Shown: positions 26,813-34,256 of the stretch, one piece after another
Layout: every line of letters begins with the position of its first letter
How positions within the stretch are numbered: position 1 is the first letter of the stretch
Source: Rivibacter sp049446155
GTDB taxonomy: Bacteria; Pseudomonadota; Gammaproteobacteria; Burkholderiales; Burkholderiaceae_C
NCBI RefSeq assembly: GCF_049446155.1
Contig: NZ_JBMSEE010000001.1
Location: 682,001 to 746,000 of the forward strand
Direction of reading: 5' to 3'
DNA length: 64,000 nucleotides
The notes under the pieces: generated by a model
Seen by the model: only the letters and a program-made list of their open reading frames with translations
What the model was told of the DNA's origin: nothing
The model's database searches: none
Translations under genes and position numbers: made by a program

Positions 26813-28333
26813 TCAGCGGCGATCGAGCGCCGATGCGCCGCTGGGCTGTTGGTCCACCGGTGTCTGCGCCAGCGGCAGGCTCAGCGTGAAGCGGCTGCCC
26901 CGGCCCAGCCCTTCGCTGTGCGCCTGCAGCGAGCCGCCATGCTGGATCACCAGCATGCGGGCCAGCGCCAGGCCCACGCCCAGCCCGCGGTCGTAGCCGG
27001 GCGCCTCCGGCGCCTCCTGGACGAACAGTTCGAAGATGCGCGTCAGCGAGTGCGGCGCCAGTCCGACGCCGCTGTCGCTGACGACGGTGACGCATTGGCC
27101 GTCCTCGACGCGTACCGCGAGGCCGATCTCGCCGCCGTCGGGCGTGTAGCGCGCCGCATTGTTCAGCAAGTTCTGCAGCACCTGCGCCAGACGCGCCGCG
27201 TCCGCGTGCATCGGCAGCGCCTGCGTGGGCAGCGACAGATTCAGGCGATGGCCGCGCGCGTCCATCTCGGGCTGCGCGGCCTCGACGCTCAGGTGCACCA
27301 CCTCGCGAAAGTCGACTGCGGCGCGGCGCAGCACGATCTTGCCGGTCGCCACCCTGGCCACGTCGAGCAGGTCGTCGACCAGGCGCGTGAGCTGGCCGGT
27401 CTGGCGGCCGATGATTTCGCGCAGTTGCACCAACGTCGGCGGCAGCGCGTTCATTGCCTGCATCACCGCGACCGCGTTGCGGATCGGCGCCAGCGGGTTG
27501 CGCAGCTCGTGCGCCAGCATCGCCAGGAACTCGCTCATGCGCTGGCTCGAACGCTCGAGCTCGGCCAGGCGGCGATGCTCGGTGAGGTCGCGCGTGACCT
27601 TGGCAAAGCCCAGCAGCGCGCCCTGGCTGTCGTGCACCGGCGTGACGACCACGTCGGCCCAGAAGCGCGTGCCGCCCTTGCGTACCCGCCAGCCCTGATC
27701 CTCGGCGCGGCCATCGCGCAGCGCGCGCGCCAGCTCCGCGCCGGGACGCCCGGCCTGCGCATCCTCGGGCGTGAACAGGCGCGCGAAGTGCGTGCCGAGG
27801 ACCTCGTGCGGCTCGTAGCCGTGGATCGCGGCCGCCCCGTCGTTCCAGGTGAGGATCGCGCCTTGCGCGTCGAGCATGAAGATCGCGTAGTCCTCGACCG
27901 ACTGCACCAGCAGCCGGAACAGCTGTTCGCTCTGGCGCAGCGCCTCCTGCTGGCGCTTGAGCTCGGTGAGATCGCGCACCACCTTGCCGAAGCCCACCAG
28001 CTCGCCGCGTTCGTCGCGCAACGCGGTGATCACGACGCTGGCCCAGATCTGGTGGCCGTCCTTGCACACGCGCCAGCCCAGGTCTTCGAAGCGGCCGTCG
28101 CGCGCGGCGCGGCGCAGCTCTTCCTTCGGCCAGCCGGCCGCCAGCGCTTCCGGGGTGTAGAAGGTCTCGAAGGAGCGGCCGATGATCTCGTCGGCGCGCC
28201 AGCCCTCGATGCGCTGCGCACCGGCGTTCCACGACATCACGCGGCCCTCGGTGTCGAGCAGGATGATCGCGTAGTCGAGGACGCTGTCGACCAGCAGCGC
28301 GAAGCGTTGGCTGTCGTCGGCGTGACGGGACAT
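26813..28333 (-). CDS. Soluble PAS-PAS sensor histidine kinase
   Basis: The 506-residue kinase has two PAS domains (about 10-125 and 135-255), a HisKA domain with the phospho-acceptor in AHELRNPLAP (His about 275), and a HATPase domain (N-box NLLNNAARYT, G-box DSGVGL). No membrane segment is present, so it senses a cytoplasmic signal through PAS-bound cofactor or ligand. No response regulator is adjacent; the sigma-54 activator at 38792, which has an intact receiver domain, is a possible partner. Start 28333 directly precedes the first PAS domain. Confidence 0.9.
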   Translation of the reverse strand: MSRHADDSQRFALLVDSVLDYAIILLDTEGRVMSWNAGAQRIEGWRADEIIGRSFETFYTPEALAAGWPKEELRRAARDGRFEDLGWRVCKDGHQIWASVVITALRDERGELVGFGKVVRDLTELKRQQEALRQSEQLFRLLVQSVEDYAIFMLDAQGAILTWNDGAAAIHGYEPHEVLGTHFARLFTPEDAQAGRPGAELARALRDGRAEDQGWRVRKGGTRFWADVVVTPVHDSQGALLGFAKVTRDLTEHRRLAELERSSQRMSEFLAMLAHELRNPLAPIRNAVAVMQAMNALPPTLVQLREIIGRQTGQLTRLVDDLLDVARVATGKIVLRRAAVDFREVVHLSVEAAQPEMDARGHRLNLSLPTQALPMHADAARLAQVLQNLLNNAARYTPDGGEIGLAVRVEDGQCVTVVSDSGVGLAPHSLTRIFELFVQEAPEAPGYDRGLGVGLALARMLVIQHGGSLQAHSEGLGRGSRFTLSLPLAQTPVDQQPSGASALDRR

Positions 28334-28354
28334 GGTCTGGGCTTGTGGCGTGGA

Positions 28355-28368
28355 GGAACGAAGATTGC
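28355..28368 (+). promoter_or_regulatory. Sigma-54-like promoter core (one mismatch)
   Basis: GGAACG-AAGA-TTGC, 44 bases before the Ala/Pro-rich secreted protein, has the same GGAACG variant as 26394. Confidence 0.4.
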
Positions 28369-28387
28369 CGCCAGAAGGGTGGGCTCG

Positions 28388-28401
28388 GCAAGGCTCGGGC
28401 C
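28388..28401 (-). promoter_or_regulatory. Sigma-54-like promoter core (one mismatch)
   Basis: Leftward GGCCCG-AGCC-TTGC lies 54 bases before the PAS kinase gene. One mismatch, in GC-rich DNA, makes this a weak call. Confidence 0.35.
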
Positions 28402-28412
28402 GGGAGATGAGC

Positions 28413-28760
28413 ATGAAGTGCCTTTCGAAGTCCGTCTTCTGTTCCGCCGCGGCGCTCGTGGCCATCGCGCTGCAAGCGCCCTCGCTGGCCCAGCAGCAGC
28501 GTGCGACGCCGGCCGCACCGCGCGCCAGCGTGCCCGCCAGTGCCCCCAAGGCCACCACCCCGGCCGAACTGCCGCCGGGCGCCACGTCCGCGCGCGGCAA
28601 CAAGGCAGCCGTGCCGGCCAGCGGCGCCAGCAGCCCGGTCAATCCGCGCACTGGCTCCACCCCCGGCACACCGCCCGGCGTGAACACCGGGCGCGCCGAC
28701 AAGGCCCAGACGCCTCAGGGTGCGGGTTCGAAGCCCGCGCCCGCGGCCAGTGCGCCTTGA
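28413..28760 (+). CDS. Secreted Ala/Pro-rich low-complexity protein
   Basis: The 115-residue product has a signal peptide (VFCSAAALVAIALQAPSLAQ, cleavage after SLA) and a mature part made nearly only of Ala, Pro, Ser, Thr and Gly, which is probably unfolded and may be a surface or periplasmic linker. GGGAG spaced 7 bases before the ATG at 28413 sets the start; 28407 is also possible. No family is recognised. Confidence 0.6.
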   Translation: MKCLSKSVFCSAAALVAIALQAPSLAQQQRATPAAPRASVPASAPKATTPAELPPGATSARGNKAAVPASGASSPVNPRTGSTPGTPPGVNTGRADKAQTPQGAGSKPAPAASAP

Positions 28761-28816
28761 TGAGGAGCCGCAAGGCAATCGCCATTCCCGTCGACCCCGG
28801 CCACGCCGCCTCGCAA

Positions 28817-28830
28817 GGCATGCGCCTTGC
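28817..28830 (+). promoter_or_regulatory. Sigma-54 promoter core
   Basis: GGCATG-CGCC-TTGC is an exact core match 35 bases before the first CBS-domain gene. Confidence 0.75.
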
Positions 28831-28865
28831 CGGGCCAAGAACCAGCATCGAGAAAGGTGGGCCCC

Positions 28866-29351
28866 ATGACGCGAATCTCCGACGTGATGACGCGCGGCGT
28901 GCGCACCCTGTCGCCCGGCGATACGCTGACGCTCGCCGCGCAAGCGATGCAGGAACTCGATGTCGGCGTGATCCCGGTGTGCAACGGCCGCGAGCTGATC
29001 GGCATGGTGACCGACCGCGACATCGTGCTGCGCGGCGTCGCCCAGGGTTGCCGGCCCGAGGACACGCGGCTCGACCAGGTGATGAGCGCGCATCCGCGCT
29101 GGTGCTTCGAAGACCAGTCGCTCGAGGATGCCGCGCGGCAGATGAGCGAGGCGCAGATCCGCCGGTTGCCGGTGGTCGACCGCGAGAAGCACCTGGTGGG
29201 CATCGTCTCGCTGGGCGACATCGCGGTGCGCGGCGACGAGAACGAGGCCGGCTCGGCGCTGGGCTCGATCAGCGAGCCGGCGCGCCCGGACCGTTCGAGC
29301 CAATCGCAGGCCAGCGGCACCGCAGGCGGCGGCGAATCCCTGCAGCGCTGA
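28866..29351 (+). CDS. CBS-domain pair protein (first copy)
   Basis: The 161-residue protein is two CBS domains in tandem (about 1-58 and 68-128, with VSLGDIAVRGD near the end) plus a Ser/Gly-rich tail. CBS pairs bind adenine nucleotides and act as energy or ligand sensors. A paralogue at 37067 shares the pattern VMTRGVRTLSPGDT / VMSREVQTVAPDDT, and both follow exact sigma-54 cores. It is alone in its transcript and the partner is unknown. Confidence 0.9.
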   Translation: MTRISDVMTRGVRTLSPGDTLTLAAQAMQELDVGVIPVCNGRELIGMVTDRDIVLRGVAQGCRPEDTRLDQVMSAHPRWCFEDQSLEDAARQMSEAQIRRLPVVDREKHLVGIVSLGDIAVRGDENEAGSALGSISEPARPDRSSQSQASGTAGGGESLQR

Positions 29352-29365
29352 GCGGCCGGCCCGCG

Positions 29366-29833
29366 CTACGGCGCCTGCAGGCGCGTGCGCGCGAAGGCGG
29401 TGCTGCTCGACAGCCCGGGCAGCCGCGGCACGATCACCGTGCGCCCGCCCCAGGCGGCGACCTGCGCCGCTTCGGGCAGGCGCTCGATGAGGTAGTCCCC
29501 TCCCTTGACGTAGACGTCCGGGCGCAGCGCGTCGATCAGCGCGGCCGGCGTGTCCTCGTCGAACAGCAGCACCGCCGAGACGCACTGCAGGGCCGCGACG
29601 ACGCGCGCGCGGTCGCGTTCGCCGTGCACCGGCCGCCCCAGGCCCTTGCCGAGCCGGCGCGCGGACGCGTCGCTGTTGATGCCGACCACCAGCGAACGCC
29701 CCTCACTGCGCGCGGCCTCCAGGCAGTGCACATGGCCGGCGTGCAGCAGGTCGAACACGCCGTTGGTGAACACCAGCGGGCGCGGCAGCTGGCGGCACGC
29801 GGCAATGCCGGCCGGCAGGACGCGCGACTTCAT
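29366..29833 (-). CDS. hldC: D-glycero-beta-D-manno-heptose 1-phosphate adenylyltransferase
   Basis: The 155-residue nucleotidyltransferase has the family motif TNGVFDLLHAGHVHCLEAA (GxFDxxHxGH), then GINSDASARRLGKG. It transfers AMP to heptose 1-phosphate, giving ADP-heptose. It corresponds to the C-terminal half of the E. coli HldE fusion, here a separate gene. Its ATG overlaps the gmhA stop (ATGA). It is third in the leftward operon hldA-gmhA-hldC, which has a sigma-54 core in front. Confidence 0.9.
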   Translation of the reverse strand: MKSRVLPAGIAACRQLPRPLVFTNGVFDLLHAGHVHCLEAARSEGRSLVVGINSDASARRLGKGLGRPVHGERDRARVVAALQCVSAVLLFDEDTPAALIDALRPDVYVKGGDYLIERLPEAAQVAAWGGRTVIVPRLPGLSSSTAFARTRLQAP

Positions 29834-30426
29834 GCGCGTCCGCCCCCTGCCGGCACCAGGCCGAGCGCCTGCTCGATCTGCCCGCACCAGGTGTGGCCGA
29901 TGAAGATGTGCGCCTCCTGGATGCGCGCGCTGTCGTCATGCGGCACGACCAGCGCCAGCCGCGCCATCGTGCGCGCCGGCCCGCCGTCGCGGCCCAGCAG
30001 CGCAATGCTCTCGAGCCCCAGCTCCTCGGCGCAGGCCAGCGCGCGCAGCACGTTGGGGCTGCGGCCCGAGGTCGACAGCGCGATCGCGCAGTCGCCCCGG
30101 CGCGCATGCGCCTGCAGTTGGCGCGCGAACACCTGTTCGTAGCCGTAGTCGTTGCCGATCGCGGTGAGCGCCCCGACGTCGCCGCTGAGCGACCAGGCCG
30201 GCAGCGCGCGCCGTTCCTGCCGCAGGCGACCGCTCAGCTCCGCGGCGATGTGCAGGCTGTCGCAGGCCGAGCCGCCGTTGCCGAAGAGCAGCAGCCGCCC
30301 GCCTTCGGCGATCACCTGCGCCAGCCGCGCGCCGGCCAGCGCCACCGCCTCGCGCATCGCGCCGAGCGCCGCGAACACCTGCTGGTGCGCGGCGAGGTTG
30401 CGGTCGAACAGCTCGGCGCCGCTCAT
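29830..30426 (-). CDS. gmhA: Sedoheptulose 7-phosphate isomerase
   Basis: The 198-residue SIS-domain protein carries the GmhA motifs GNGGSACDSLHIAAEL and ALSTSGRSPNVLRAL. It converts sedoheptulose 7-phosphate to heptose 7-phosphate, the first step to ADP-heptose. Start and stop overlap the neighbours by four bases each, so it is coupled with the kinase and adenylyltransferase genes. Confidence 0.92.
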   Translation of the reverse strand: MSGAELFDRNLAAHQQVFAALGAMREAVALAGARLAQVIAEGGRLLLFGNGGSACDSLHIAAELSGRLRQERRALPAWSLSGDVGALTAIGNDYGYEQVFARQLQAHARRGDCAIALSTSGRSPNVLRALACAEELGLESIALLGRDGGPARTMARLALVVPHDDSARIQEAHIFIGHTWCGQIEQALGLVPAGGGRA

Positions 30427-31358
30427 GTGGCCGCGGTCTCCACGACGTCCTCGCCCACCTCGGCCGGCGTCACGCTCGCGGTGCCGAACTTGCCGACCAC
30501 GATGCCCGCCGCGCGGTTGGCGTAGCGCACCGCGTCGTCGAGCGTGCGGCCGGCGCACAGCGCCGCGGCCAGCGCGGCGAGCACGGTGTCGCCGGCGCCG
30601 CTGACGTCGAACACCTCGCGCTGCTCGGCGCGCACGTGCAGCGTCGCGCGATCGCGCGAGAACAGCGCCATGCCCTGCTCGCCGCGCGTGACCAGCAGGT
30701 GCTCGAGGTCGAGCTGCTCGCGCAGATGCGTCATGCGCCGCTCGAAGCCGGCGTCGTCGCTCCAGGCGCCGCCGGCCGCGCGGGCCTCGGCCTCGTTGGG
30801 CTTGACCAGCCACGCCCCGCGGTAGCGCGTGAAGTCGGCCGTGCTCTTGGGATCGACCAGCACACGCCCGCCCTGCGCGGCCACGCGCCGCACCATCGCG
30901 TCGCCGTGGCGCAGCGCGCCCTTGTCGTAGTCGGACAGCAGCACCAGGCGGTGCGCCGGCAGCAGGTCGAACACCAGGTCGGCCAGCGCGCGCGCGCTGT
31001 CGCCGGGTACGTCTTCCTCGACGTCGACGCGCAGCAGCTGCTGGCGCCGGCACACGGCGCGGATCTTCTGCGTCGTGACGAGGCCCTCGCGGTGAACCGC
31101 ATGCAGCCTGACGCCGCGCTCGTGCAGCAAGGCGGCGAGCCGCTGTCCGGCATCGTCGTCGCCGAGCAGCGTCGCGAGTTCGACCGCGCAGCCGAGCGAC
31201 GCGACGTTGACGGCGACGTTGGCCGCGCCGCCGGCGCGCTGCCATTCGCGGCCCATGCGCAGCACGGGGACCGGCGCCTCGGGACTGATGCGCTCGACGC
31301 GCCCATCCCAGTAGCGGTCCAGCATGCTGTCGCCAACGACAAGAACGCCTTGATTCAT
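30423..31358 (-). CDS. hldA: D-glycero-beta-D-manno-heptose 7-phosphate kinase
   Basis: The 311-residue PfkB-family kinase has GDSMLDRYWDGRVERISPEAP at its start (shown here over several words only in part: DRYWDGRVERISPEAPVPVL) and the catalytic DVSGAGDT near residue 258. It corresponds to the N-terminal half of HldE and phosphorylates heptose 7-phosphate at C1. It is the first gene of the heptose operon. The start at 31358 gives the expected N-terminus; an exact sigma-54 core lies 81 bases upstream. Confidence 0.92.
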   Translation of the reverse strand: MNQGVLVVGDSMLDRYWDGRVERISPEAPVPVLRMGREWQRAGGAANVAVNVASLGCAVELATLLGDDDAGQRLAALLHERGVRLHAVHREGLVTTQKIRAVCRRQQLLRVDVEEDVPGDSARALADLVFDLLPAHRLVLLSDYDKGALRHGDAMVRRVAAQGGRVLVDPKSTADFTRYRGAWLVKPNEAEARAAGGAWSDDAGFERRMTHLREQLDLEHLLVTRGEQGMALFSRDRATLHVRAEQREVFDVSGAGDTVLAALAAALCAGRTLDDAVRYANRAAGIVVGKFGTASVTPAEVGEDVVETAAT

Positions 31359-31439
31359 GGGTGATTCCAGCCGCAACGCACGCGCCGCGGCATCGTCGAC
31401 GCCGCGCGCGAGGGACTCGATGTTTCGTGCTGCGGCATG

Positions 31440-31453
31440 GCAATCGACATGCC
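31440..31453 (-). promoter_or_regulatory. Sigma-54 promoter core for the heptose operon
   Basis: Leftward GGCATG-TCGA-TTGC is an exact core match, 81 bases before hldA, and is back-to-back with the site at 31485. Confidence 0.7.
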
Positions 31454-31484
31454 CTTGCCTGCGGGGGTGGCTGCGGGTTGCAGC

Positions 31485-31498
31485 GGCACATCGGTTGC
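31485..31498 (+). promoter_or_regulatory. Sigma-54 promoter core (one mismatch)
   Basis: GGCACA-TCGG-TTGC lies 45 bases before the DUF4397 lipoprotein gene; only the last base of the -24 block differs. Confidence 0.6.
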
Positions 31499-31543
31499 CT
31501 GGATGGCGCACCAAAGCAGCGATACACGCATCCAGGAGTTGCC

Positions 31544-32332
31544 ATGTCCACGTCCTTCTTGCGCTTCATGCGCCCGCTCGGCGCCATCGTTCTCGGCGCC
31601 GTGTTCCTGACCGCCTGCGGCGGCAGCGACGACGACTTCGACGATCGTGCCGACATCGCCGATCCCAAGGTGCGGTTCGTGCACGCGATCCCCGCCGGTC
31701 CCAGCGTCTCGCTGTACCGCAACGACGCGAAGCAGGCCGACGCCACCGGCGTGAACTACCTGTTCGCCTCGCGCTACTTCGACGTGGCCGGCGGCACCGC
31801 CACCTGGGCGCTCAAGACCGAGACCAACCCGACCGTCGACCTGGGCAGCGTGAGCTTCGACGCGAAGCGCGGCGACAAGAACACGATCGTCGCGCTGCCG
31901 GGCAGCGCCGCCGCCGACCTGCTGCGCATCGAGGACCCGTACAACAAGGGCCTGGTCAGCGACAAGGCACGGCTGCGCGTGGTCAACGCCGCGTTCAACG
32001 CGTCGACCATCGACGTCTACCTGACCACGCCGACCACCGACATCGCGACCGTGTCGCCGACCTTCGGGCAGGTCGCGTACAAGACCTCCAACCCCGGCTC
32101 GGGCGCCGACTCGGTCGAGCGCGACGGCGGCACCTACCTGCTGCGCATCACGCCGGTGGGTACCAAGACCGTGATCTTCAGCAAGTCCGTCACGGTCAAC
32201 AACAACGCCGACTGGCTGCTCGTCGTGATTCCCGACGAAGGCATCGGCGCGGTCACGCCCAACGACGTGCGCGTGCTGCTGGTGCGCGCCGACGACGAAG
32301 CCGAGGCCGCGACCGAGTTGCTGACCGATTGA
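31544..32332 (+). CDS. DUF4397-domain lipoprotein
   Basis: The 262-residue product has a lipoprotein signal (lipobox LTAC, Cys about 24) followed by an Asp-rich linker (GGSDDDFDDRAD) and two beta-rich repeats of the DUF4397 type (KVRFVHAIPAGPSVSLYRND, then ARLRVVNAAFNASTIDVYLT). It should be anchored in the envelope; the family's function is unknown. AGGAG precedes the ATG at 31544. It is divergent from the heptose operon, and both face sigma-54 cores. Confidence 0.85.
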   Translation: MSTSFLRFMRPLGAIVLGAVFLTACGGSDDDFDDRADIADPKVRFVHAIPAGPSVSLYRNDAKQADATGVNYLFASRYFDVAGGTATWALKTETNPTVDLGSVSFDAKRGDKNTIVALPGSAAADLLRIEDPYNKGLVSDKARLRVVNAAFNASTIDVYLTTPTTDIATVSPTFGQVAYKTSNPGSGADSVERDGGTYLLRITPVGTKTVIFSKSVTVNNNADWLLVVIPDEGIGAVTPNDVRVLLVRADDEAEAATELLTD

Positions 32333-32336
32333 CCGA

Positions 32337-32655
32337 TTGAAGCCGCGCGCCGCCGAGCCCGCCCTGGCCGGCCCCGCGGCCGGCGGCGGGCTCGTCTACG
32401 TGGAAGACCGCCACCCGGGCATCCGCCGCGCCGCAGCCCAGGCTGGCGCCGCGCGCGCTGCTCGAACCGGTCGCGCGCCAGCTCGGCAACACGGTCGCGG
32501 TGTGCAAGAAGGCCTACGTGCACCCGGCGATCCTCGAGTGGTTTTCGGGTGATGCCTGCCTGGACGAGGCCGCCGCGCTGCGGCGCGTGCGCGCGCGGGG
32601 TCGTCACTCGGCGGCCGAACGCCGCTTGCTGGCCTTTCTGGCGCGGCGGTGCTGA
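32337..32655 (+). pseudogene. DNA topoisomerase IB remnant with the centre deleted
   Basis: Two pieces of a type IB topoisomerase lie back to back in different frames. The first (about 32390-32430) reads GLVYVEDRHPGIRR, like the family N-terminus LxYVSDxxPGIRR. The second (about 32461-32655) reads LEPVARQLGNTVAVCKKAYVHPAILEWF, like the family C-terminus with its LGNTPAVCRKxYxHP. The roughly 200 central residues that hold most of the active site are missing and the frame shifts by one. No functional product is expected. Confidence 0.75.
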
Positions 32656-32671
32656 GCCTGCGCGTCGCGCT

Positions 32672-33631
32672 TCACGGCGTCGCGCCCGACGCCACGATGC
32701 CCGGCGCGATGCCGCTCCATCCGGGGCGCGCGAACGCCGGGCCCGTCTCGATGTCGTCGCGTCCCTCGTCGAACCGGCGGTTGATCGCGTCGGCGGCGAT
32801 CGCCCCGTGGCCGACCGCGATCGCCAACTGGCCGCACGGGCTCGCGACATCGCCGACCGCGTAGACGCCCGGCACGCTGGTCGCGCACGAGGACGAGATC
32901 AGCACATGGCCGTCGGGCGCCAGCGCGACGCCGAGCGCGAGCGCCAGTTCGACGCGCGGCTCGCGCGCGCTGGCCACGCACAGCCAGTCGAAGCGCCGCA
33001 GGCTCTGGTCGGCCAGCCGCGCGACGACCTCGCCGCTCGTGGGACAGAGCAACTTGCGGATCGGCTGCGCGCAGCATTCCAGCCGACTTTCGCAGGCGGC
33101 ATCGGCGTCGCTGTCGAACAGCGTCACGACCGCGCCGGCATGCGCGAGGAAGAGCGCGTCGGCCACCGCGCGCGCACCGCCCACCACCGCGACGCGCCGC
33201 CCGGCCAGCATCGCTTCGTTGCCCATCGAGCGGTGCCACAGGCGCTGGCGGTAGCGCACGCCCTGCAGGCCGGGAATGGCCGGCGCCGGGTCGCCGCAGC
33301 CGGTGGCCAGCACCAGGCAGCGAAAGCGCAGCCGATGCCATTCGCCCGGCAGCTCGAAACCGCCGTCGACGCGCTCGATGCTTGCGATGCAGCGGTCGGT
33401 CACGGTGCCGTGCGCGGCGTCGAGCTGCTGCAGCAATTCCTGCAGCAAGGCCTGGCCGGGAAGCCCGGGCGCACGGCCCGGATAGTTGCCGACGTGGTCG
33501 ATCTCGCGCGCCGCGCTGCGCCCGTCGTCGAGCACGACGACGCGCCGGCCGCTGCGCCTCAGTCCGCATGCGACGGTCAATCCGGCCGGACCGGCGCCGA
33601 CCACGACGACATCGCTGGTTCTCACGGACAT
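32672..33631 (-). CDS. NAD(P)/FAD oxidoreductase, thioredoxin reductase-like without CxxC
   Basis: The 319-residue flavoprotein has the FAD motif VVVGAGPAGLTVACGL at its start, DHVGNYPG, a second nucleotide site (RRVAVVGGARAVADA) and the C-terminal VYAVGDVASP. In thioredoxin reductases a redox CxxC (CATCDG) precedes the second site; here the matching stretch reads WHRSMGN, so disulfide reduction is not expected. It may be a ferredoxin reductase-like or regulatory flavoprotein. A sigma-54 core lies 29 bases upstream. Confidence 0.85.
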   Translation of the reverse strand: MSVRTSDVVVVGAGPAGLTVACGLRRSGRRVVVLDDGRSAAREIDHVGNYPGRAPGLPGQALLQELLQQLDAAHGTVTDRCIASIERVDGGFELPGEWHRLRFRCLVLATGCGDPAPAIPGLQGVRYRQRLWHRSMGNEAMLAGRRVAVVGGARAVADALFLAHAGAVVTLFDSDADAACESRLECCAQPIRKLLCPTSGEVVARLADQSLRRFDWLCVASAREPRVELALALGVALAPDGHVLISSSCATSVPGVYAVGDVASPCGQLAIAVGHGAIAADAINRRFDEGRDDIETGPAFARPGWSGIAPGIVASGATP

Positions 33632-33660
33632 GTTCGTCTTCTGTTGTCGCGCCGATGAGG

Positions 33661-33674
33661 GCAACCGTCGTGCC
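33661..33674 (-). promoter_or_regulatory. Sigma-54 promoter core
   Basis: Leftward GGCACG-ACGG-TTGC is an exact core match 29 bases before the flavoprotein gene. Confidence 0.75.
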
Positions 33675-33717
33675 GCATGGCCGCGCGGCACGCCGCCGCG
33701 CCCGCCGCCGGCGCGCA

Positions 33718-33731
33718 GGCGCGCCGTTTGC
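33718..33731 (+). promoter_or_regulatory. Sigma-54-like promoter core abutting a start codon
   Basis: GGCGCG-CCGT-TTGC has one mismatch. Only 12 bases separate it from the ATG at 33744, so transcription would start at or next to the start codon. Confidence 0.4.
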
Positions 33732-33743
33732 CGCAAACCGCGA

Positions 33744-34256
33744 ATGCGACCGACCGATGCTCCCCACTACCCGACGAGCTACGGCCCCTGGCCGGCCAGC
33801 GTCAATGCGCAGCAGCTGCGGCTGTCCGCTCATGACCACGTGCTGTGCGCCTTTGCCGAGGCGCCGCACTGCGACGCGGTGGCGCGCCGCCTGCAGCGCT
33901 TCGCGCCCGGCAGGCCGCACTGCCGCCGCCTGCGTCCCGAGGCGATGCTGCGCCGCCTGGAGGCGGCCGCCGCGCACGATCTGCCGTCGCCCGCGACCTT
34001 CTGGCGCCGCGGCGACGCGGCCCCGGGGCTCGCGCCGCTGGCGCGCCAGGGCAGCCACTGGCTGCTGGTGCGCATCAACGACGAGGCCACGGTCCGCCAG
34101 TTGCAGCGCGCGCTGCGCGGGCTGCCGGTGCAGCGCGCGCTGCGGTTCAGCGAGCTGACCGTCGAGGATCTCCTGTCGCGGCGCAAGGGCCGCCCGCGCG
34201 CGGGACAGGCAGCGGCCCGCGGCAGTCATCCCGGTGGCTCCACCCTCGGCCGCTGA
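33744..34256 (+). CDS. Hypothetical protein upstream of the ABC fusion gene
   Basis: The 170-residue product has no signal peptide or membrane segment. It is rich in Arg, Ala, His and Leu, with a more ordered end (WLLVRINDEATVRQLQRALRG, split: HWLLVRINDEATV and ALRFSELTVEDLLS). Its last 23 bases overlap the GTG start of the ABC fusion gene, so the two are probably coupled. I do not recognise the family. Confidence 0.55.
   Translation: MRPTDAPHYPTSYGPWPASVNAQQLRLSAHDHVLCAFAEAPHCDAVARRLQRFAPGRPHCRRLRPEAMLRRLEAAAAHDLPSPATFWRRGDAAPGLAPLARQGSHWLLVRINDEATVRQLQRALRGLPVQRALRFSELTVEDLLSRRKGRPRAGQAAARGSHPGGSTLGR

Noticed and set aside
31373..31386. Leftward GGCGCG-TGCG-TTGC, 14 bases before hldA
   Set aside because: One mismatch and too close to the start; the exact core at 31440 serves the operon better.
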